From assembly GCA_013399115.1 (NCBI GenBank), contig VXAA01000897.1, positions 76,562 through 140,561 of the forward strand: a stretch of DNA of 64,000 nt, written 5' to 3'. Of the stretch, positions 58,743-64,000 are shown one piece after another; position 1 is the stretch's first letter, and the number at the start of each line of letters is the position of its first letter. The position numbers and the translations under genes are program-made. A model generated the notes under the pieces. That model searched no databases and was not told the DNA's origin. It was given only the letters and a program-made list of their open reading frames with translations. Source of the DNA: Anseranas semipalmata. Its lineage: Eukaryota; Chordata; Aves; Anseriformes; Anseranatidae.

Positions 58743-59847
58743 CAACAGCATGCCTTCAAGATGACTTCAGCATTCCTTTCAGCTAGTGAACTTTCAAGTA
58801 AAAGTAATTCTTAAAAGGAAAAAAAAAAAAAACACCTAGGTTCCAATCCGGTATATCAATCTTCTTTTGTTTCTCTGTCTCATCAAAAAATATTTCAAAC
58901 AAACTTACATATTACAACAGAGCCAACTTAATAATTGTCCCCAAAAGGGAGACATCTATTTCCTCTTCCACCACTCTCCCCAGCTCCCTTTCCTAACGTT
59001 TTTATCTTTCCACTCCCTTGCTCTCACCATCTCTCATCCTCACTTTTAGTAAGCAGCTGAACTCAATAATTATCTAGAGAACCATAAGTTTGTTTTTTTT
59101 TTTATTTATTATTCTTTTGTTTCTTTTGCAAAGTTAGTGAGTCACGTCGCTGGAGCACGCTGTTCAACAGACACCAGAAGTGGCTAGGGGAGGATGGAGG
59201 AACACAGGACTCCCAGCAGTGGTGTCAAGCCATTACAGGCTCAAGTCCTAACAGGCAATTTCAACTCTGATCAAGTCTCTCCTTACATTCCCCTCCCACA
59301 AACAGGATGTCTATTGAAAATAAACTTATCCTCCACATGTGCTCTGTAAAGATGAGCGACCCAATCAGGGCATCAGCTCATATCACAGGTGTTAGTGGGA
59401 TACTCCAAAACACAGCTTTTATTACTATCACTGCAGACACGCCTTTGTGTTATCAATTCCTGAAGACAGGACCCAGCTAAGTTTGGCACTTAGCTGACAG
59501 TAAAAGTTTTGCATACCATAAAAATATGACTTTTCATATGAGGAAGAAAATTTGTACTACCTCTAATTATGCATGAATGTAAGTACATGCTATACAGTAT
59601 ATATTTTTAAAAAATATTACTTCAAACATCTTTGGATAAATGAGTAAGACTAACACATATATTAAATCATGAGAGAGACTGAATGCAACAGCAGAGTACA
59701 GCTGGGTCACGTTAAGAGGACGAAAGCCCTACCAAACAGCATCTTATAGAATTACATAAAAGCAAAAGAAGGGCTGTTCCAGGTGAGACCTCTTTTAAAA
59801 CAGGAGGTGCAAAAGCCTTTTCTGTTGCACAGCAAGAACAGGGGGAC

Positions 59848-59879
59848 ATGGGTTACATCACAGATGGGTTACACCACAG
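59848..59879. repeat. 16-bp tandem duplication
   Basis: ATGGGTTACATCACAG is followed directly by ATGGGTTACACCACAG, one mismatch. Confidence 0.9.
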
Positions 59880-61240
59880 GAAGAAGGATTTTCTCCCGTC
59901 TGTTGAGTACTTCTAGATCTCAACTCATTGTTAAACAAGTTCTACAAGATGTGCTACAGATGAAACAGATGAAGCAAGTATTAAATAGCTGTTATCTTTT
60001 GGGCTCCTTCACAGCCATGAGGTGTGCATTGAAACATTGGTAGAGTCTATCAGCATTACAAACAAACCTTAGAAGGCAGGCAGGGGCCGTACTTTTGAGT
60101 TGTAAGAGCCATAATTTCCAAGCTTGATCATTGAGTAAGGTTAGCGTTTCACACCTCTACGTCTAATCTCAGTGTGTCTTCAAAATAAGCAGCGAGCAAT
60201 TTCAGCAGCATTAGTTGCTTTGTGCTGCTTCTCTGTGGTTCATGCCCCTTGCTGTCATAACTAAGTAGGAAACACAGGGAGATAAAAGGAAAAGAAATCC
60301 CTTCAGCTGAGAGTATCGAACATTTTCTAATTGCAAATCAAAGCATGGCTCTACTGACACATCAGAATTTCTGCTTCTATGAAGGAAGTGAGCCTAACCA
60401 CACACAAGGAAAAGCTATTCTTCAAGATCCTACTGTACATGCACAGACCTGAGACAGCAGCATATTCCCCAGTCTCAACTGAAATAGAAAAAGAAAAGCT
60501 TAGTTACACCTAGAAAACATACAACACATCAAATGCAACCCCTCAGCACGATAAGCCAGAGGTGTCTTCAGACACCATGAAAACCATTACTATCTCCTCA
60601 TCTTTACCTTCCAGTGCTCTTCACTTCCATTCCCACTCACCAACTCCTACATCTCCATTCCCTTGCAAAAATCCAGGATCTACTTTTTCTTGTTCTACTC
60701 TCCACACTTTAATTCTCTTTGTAAGGAAATACGCATACACGAAGCTCAGTTCAGTTCAAACGATCGTCCAAGTCTCCTGAATGTTCTGTCATACTAGTTG
60801 AATTCCCTTAACAGTCAATCCTCTTGATAGAAGCTAAAGAGTGTCCAGTTACTTTTCCCATAACACTGAAATATACCCGAATTTTAGAATCATTTCAGTT
60901 ACGAAAACAAATCAAGAATAGCTATGTATCTGCAAGGGAACAAAGCAAACAATTTCATCAGTAAATGCCTACAAACTTCACTTTTTCTGAACTTCAGAGA
61001 ATGCAGTAGTCATTCATATTGTATTCATTCATATCCAAGCAATTAATTCTGTATATTTGTTATCTTTTGTTAATTCAATAAATTCTTTTCCACCAATGAG
61101 GTGTAAGAACAGATACAGCTAAGATCCTCTGAAACTGGCTAAAACATTGTACAAAATATAGAGTGTTCTCACTGAAAGTAATGCAAACTACATACTGGAC
61201 TACTTTAAGAGGAACACGGCAAGCAGCTCTATGGATGTTA

Positions 61241-61612
61241 TCATTCTCCTCTGCTCAGCAGTATGTGTGACTGCTTCTAGGATACTGTCTTCAGTTCTGT
61301 CATCATCGTTCTCCCTCTCCCCAGTTCAAAGAAAAGAGCGTAGAAATTGGAGAGTCCAGAGTTACTAAGATGATTGGTGTCTAAAGCAAATGACTTACGA
61401 GGAGAGGTTGAGGATTTGTTCAGCCGGTGGAGCTAAGTGATGACTTAAAAGACATCTACAAATAACTGACTGAAGGGCACTTACAAAGAGGACAGAGCCA
61501 AACTCTTGGGGTCAGTGGGAGATGATATAACAACAGGCTAAAGCTACAAACTGCAGCTTGGGAGGTTCAACTGAAAACTTGAGACTGACTTTTTTCAGCA
61601 CATTTGTTTTAA
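61241..61612 (+). mobile_element. Ancient CR1 LINE fragment
   Basis: Diverged but collinear with the CR1 ORF2 C-terminal region: CTCTGCTCAGCAGTATGTGT, ACTGTCTTCAGTTCTG, GAGAGTCCAGAGTTACTAAG, AATGACTTACGAGGAGAGG and TACAAAGAGGACAGAGCCAA follow in the family order. It is older than the intron 3 copies. Confidence 0.75.
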
Positions 61613-62120
61613 GTAAAACAGCAAAAACAGTTTCTATTTTGATAAGCCACAAGAAATAGTAATTGGTCACCTTTTGAAAAAATGAGTAAGGTGAATGCTA
61701 GCATCTGCAGCAATATTCACATGCCATTAGCAGTGCTTGTAAGGATACAGTCTATTTCAGGAACAGCTGTTAGTCATTCCAACCTCTCTCAATCATTCTA
61801 TAAATTTTCCTTCGAGCCTCTTTTCCTAAGATTATAGTACCTGTATCAATCATGCCAGATGTTAGCATTTCTACTGAGCAGTAAAAACAAACAAAAAAAC
61901 ATCAGTAACCTGACTGTTCAAGGTACTTCTAGAATCATTAAAAACTACACTATTGACCACAGTCACTACAAAGATTAATGTTAGTCATTACTGAGATTTT
62001 TCAAAAACAATAGATTATTTTTTCTTTATGTAAATAAGAAAGACTGTCTACACTTTGCTAATTGAAATCATAATAAAGAAGAAAAATAAAAATGTCTACG
62101 TAGGAAGGAGTTATGTTCAA

Positions 62121-62150
62121 TGAGTTATATATATATATATATATAACTCA
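62121..62150. repeat. 30-bp perfect palindrome with (AT)9 core
   Basis: TGAGTT, nine AT units and AACTCA form a perfect inverted repeat. A partial third arm (AAGGAGTTATAT) follows immediately, and GGAGTTATG precedes it. Confidence 0.95.
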
Positions 62151-62218
62151 AAGGAGTTATATCAATGCTACTGATAGAAACAGAAGACTAGAACTTATTG
62201 CAGAATTTATATATAAAC

Positions 62219-62236
62219 TTTTTTTTTTTTTTTTTT
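62219..62236. repeat. Poly-T tract
   Basis: A run of about 17-18 T in intron 1. Confidence 0.85.
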
Positions 62237-63316
62237 ACAAGAGTGCAACACAGAAACTAAAACCTAGGTCTGAGAAAAATCAGCATGCAGAAGACACCAG
62301 GGAAAAAGGAGCAAAGACAAAGAAGGAGGAACACAGGAATAATGGGAGAGCTCTGAGCAAGGCTGATAATATTTACAGAAGTAACTGAGATTACATTATA
62401 AAATATGGAGATGAAGAAAAATGGCCACTTATGGTAAATGGAAACTGGCCAAATGGAACTGACCAAGAACGCCTAACAGAAATAACAGGCAGTAAACAAT
62501 GACAGTGGGACTATTCCAAGGAATATGCCTGGATGCAGCTCAGAGGAAGCCATGTCATAGGGCTGAGTGCCGATGACACAGAAAAAGAAAAAAGGAATGC
62601 ACAGAGGGAAGAATATTCTTAAATGTTCAATAGCAAGCTTACGTGATGACCAAACTCATGAGACTAATCTCATTCCCTTGACTTCTTCCTAGCTCATCTC
62701 ATTTTAGCAGATTTTCAGAAACATAACGGAACACTTCATAGCGAATTAGTATGCAACAGCTGACACCGAAATGCAAGTTTCAGTCTGCCCTCATGCAGAG
62801 ACTTTAAATTAATTATTAATTGAATTGGCCAAATTATAAATTTAATTGGCTTTAAACCATTTCGGAAGACAGAACCCTGCAACTGATGATACAGCTTCAC
62901 AACTTTATATGTTCAGCTGGGGTAACAAAAACCTTTATTATGTCATATATACATTTATGGTACAAAATGCCCTTCTGGAGAACATTACAATGATGGAATG
63001 TGAGAAGAAAAGTAGAGAGTGATGAAAAAGACTAATGTTAAAATGAAGTTTCAGGAAGTCAAAACCCATAAGGAACATGCTATTTATAAAGACTGAGGTA
63101 GTCCCATGTATTATGAATGCCAATTTGAAAGGCACTGTAAATAAGCCACGGACACATTTGATCTACGAGGCACAGGAAGCAAGGTACGTGGCAGCAGAAA
63201 TTAGAAGCTGTATCAGTACTGTGTTTAGGGCCACGTTCTTACATTTTACATGTGTTGTCAACTTCTAAGTTAACAAAAGTTAGAGAAATTGCTCACCACT
63301 ACTGCACTGACTCTAC

Positions 63317-63375
63317 CTTTGACTTTAGGAAGAAGCTGCGTTCCAGTAAGATGTCAACTGCTATTCTTCAAAAAC
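63317..63375 (-). other. Candidate alternative 5' UTR exon of IPO11
   Basis: A strong acceptor (TTATTCTCTTCCTACAG) is followed after 59 nt by AAAG and donor GTAGAG. The 59 nt contain stops in all forward frames, so it could only be untranslated leader. It lies close behind the CpG island, where alternative leader exons often occur. It may simply be a chance pairing of splice sites. Confidence 0.3.
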
Positions 63376-63639
63376 CTGTAGGAAGAGAATAACAATCATT
63401 AACCGAAAAAAAAACCAAAAAAACAGTACTTGCCCTTTTCTACAAAACACAAGTTCTGCCAACAAGCCATGCAGCTTGATCTCTTAACTCATCTGATGCC
63501 TTCCCGTCAATTCTACCCACATGGAAAACAATTTCAGCGAGAAGCTAGCACACAGTTCCCTGGAGTTAGGTAACAGATCTTGTTTTCTGGCTCAGAAAAA
63601 GCCCTGCCTGTGCCACACGATGCAAAAGGTGGAGCCGGG

Positions 63640-64000
63640 CTGCCTTCTCCTCGGCGCTCTACGGAAGCGCGCACAGAAAGCAGCACGCACCGCAAAACCA
63701 ACGCTGCACGGCACCCGGTAACTCCAGCGAACAAGAAACGCAGAGCAGGCGCGGACACGGGGCAGCGGGAAGAGCACGGCACGGCGCAGCCCAACTTCGC
63801 GGCTCCCTCTGCCCCGGGGCAAGGCCGCTCCGCGCGGCTCCGTGCTCCCGAGCACCTCCTGCCCTGGGCCGAAGCCGCCTCTTCCCCTCGCCCCCTCTCG
63901 CCGGCCTCCCCGCCTCCCGCAAGGCGAGGCCCCCGCCCGGGCCCGGCACCCACCGGCTCCCCCAGCCGCCCAGCCCGCCACGCCGAGGGACGCGGAAGGC
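63640..64000. promoter_or_regulatory. CpG island, probable IPO11 promoter at the window edge
   Basis: The base composition switches abruptly from AT-rich to strongly GC-rich at about 63640, with dense CpG dinucleotides to the end of the window. GC-box-like strings (CCCCGCCC at 63931-63938 and CCCCGCC near 63909) suit Sp1-type factors. This is the only such block in 64 kb and sits upstream of the IPO11 start codon, as expected for a housekeeping gene. Long open frames here on the minus strand come from low stop-codon frequency in GC-rich DNA and are not genes. The transcription start cannot be placed from sequence alone. Confidence 0.8.
63954..64000 (-). other. IPO11: Candidate non-coding IPO11 exon 1 (partial)
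   Basis: On the minus strand, the sequence reading GGGGGAGCCG is followed by GTGGGTGC, a plausible U2 donor, inside the CpG island. In vertebrates the first IPO11 exon is largely untranslated and the ATG is in exon 2, which fits. The exon would extend beyond the right edge. Other GT sites in the island cannot be excluded, so the boundary is tentative. Confidence 0.4.

Larger units (their letters stand above)
54674..63953 (-). other. IPO11: IPO11 intron 1
   Basis: A 9.3-kb first intron (length depends on the tentative exon 1 donor). It holds A-runs of about 19-20 bases at 57575-57593 and 58724-58742, a short tandem duplication at 59848-59879, an ancient CR1 piece at 61241-61612, a palindromic (TA)n at 62121-62150 and a T-run at 62219-62236. 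No second gene was recognised. Confidence 0.8.

Noticed and set aside
63534..63981. Minus-strand open frames of 96-139 codons in the GC-rich right end
   Set aside because: They are Ala/Gly/Arg-rich translations of a CpG island with few stops, overlap each other in several frames and match no known N-terminus. IPO11 translation starts at 54667.

Overview
The window is vertebrate, almost certainly avian, nuclear DNA. It is AT-rich and intron-dominated. Its interspersed repeats are mainly CR1 LINEs, several of which end in the avian CR1 3' signature (short ATTCTATG-type repeats, no poly-A tail), and there is no sign of SINEs of mammalian type. One gene fills it: IPO11 (importin-11, a karyopherin-beta nuclear import receptor) on the minus strand. 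I could splice 24 consecutive coding exons by hand, from the start codon at 54667 to the donor at 1327. They give 2346 nt, or 782 codons, without a frame break, which is about 80 percent of the roughly 975-residue family protein. The last ~190 residues lie beyond the left edge.

Layout from right to left (5' to 3' of the gene): 63.6-64.0 kb is a CpG island and probable promoter with a possible non-coding exon 1. 54.7-63.95 kb is the long first intron. 54.5 kb holds the exon with the start codon. 29-52 kb holds exons 3-11, encoding the importin-beta N-terminal domain and the first HEAT repeats. 13.9-29 kb holds exons 12-22. 1.3-8.1 kb holds exons 23-25. The remainder is intron with CR1 copies, microsatellites, small tandem duplications and four assembly ambiguities (a 27-base N run and single Ns at 2564, 37953 and 50986).

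The most notable single feature is intron 17 (22282-22459). Its exon junctions join in frame only if it is read as an AT-AC intron, and it carries textbook minor (U12) spliceosome signals: donor ATATCCTT and branch site TTCCTTAAT with the branch A 11 nt from the terminal C. It lies between two very small exons of 34 and 41 nt, and the second ends in an 18-bp perfect palindrome that contains its own splice donor.

All clearly recognisable longer and younger CR1 copies lie on the plus strand, antisense to IPO11. The two longest reverse-transcriptase fragments have lost the catalytic FADD motif. No bacterial-type operon, CRISPR array, virus or convincing second protein-coding gene was found. In mammals DIMT1 lies head-to-head with IPO11, so a divergent DIMT1 is predicted just beyond position 64000, but this cannot be seen here. 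I saw no recognisable tRNA, rRNA or snoRNA. I do not see a previously undescribed system in this window.
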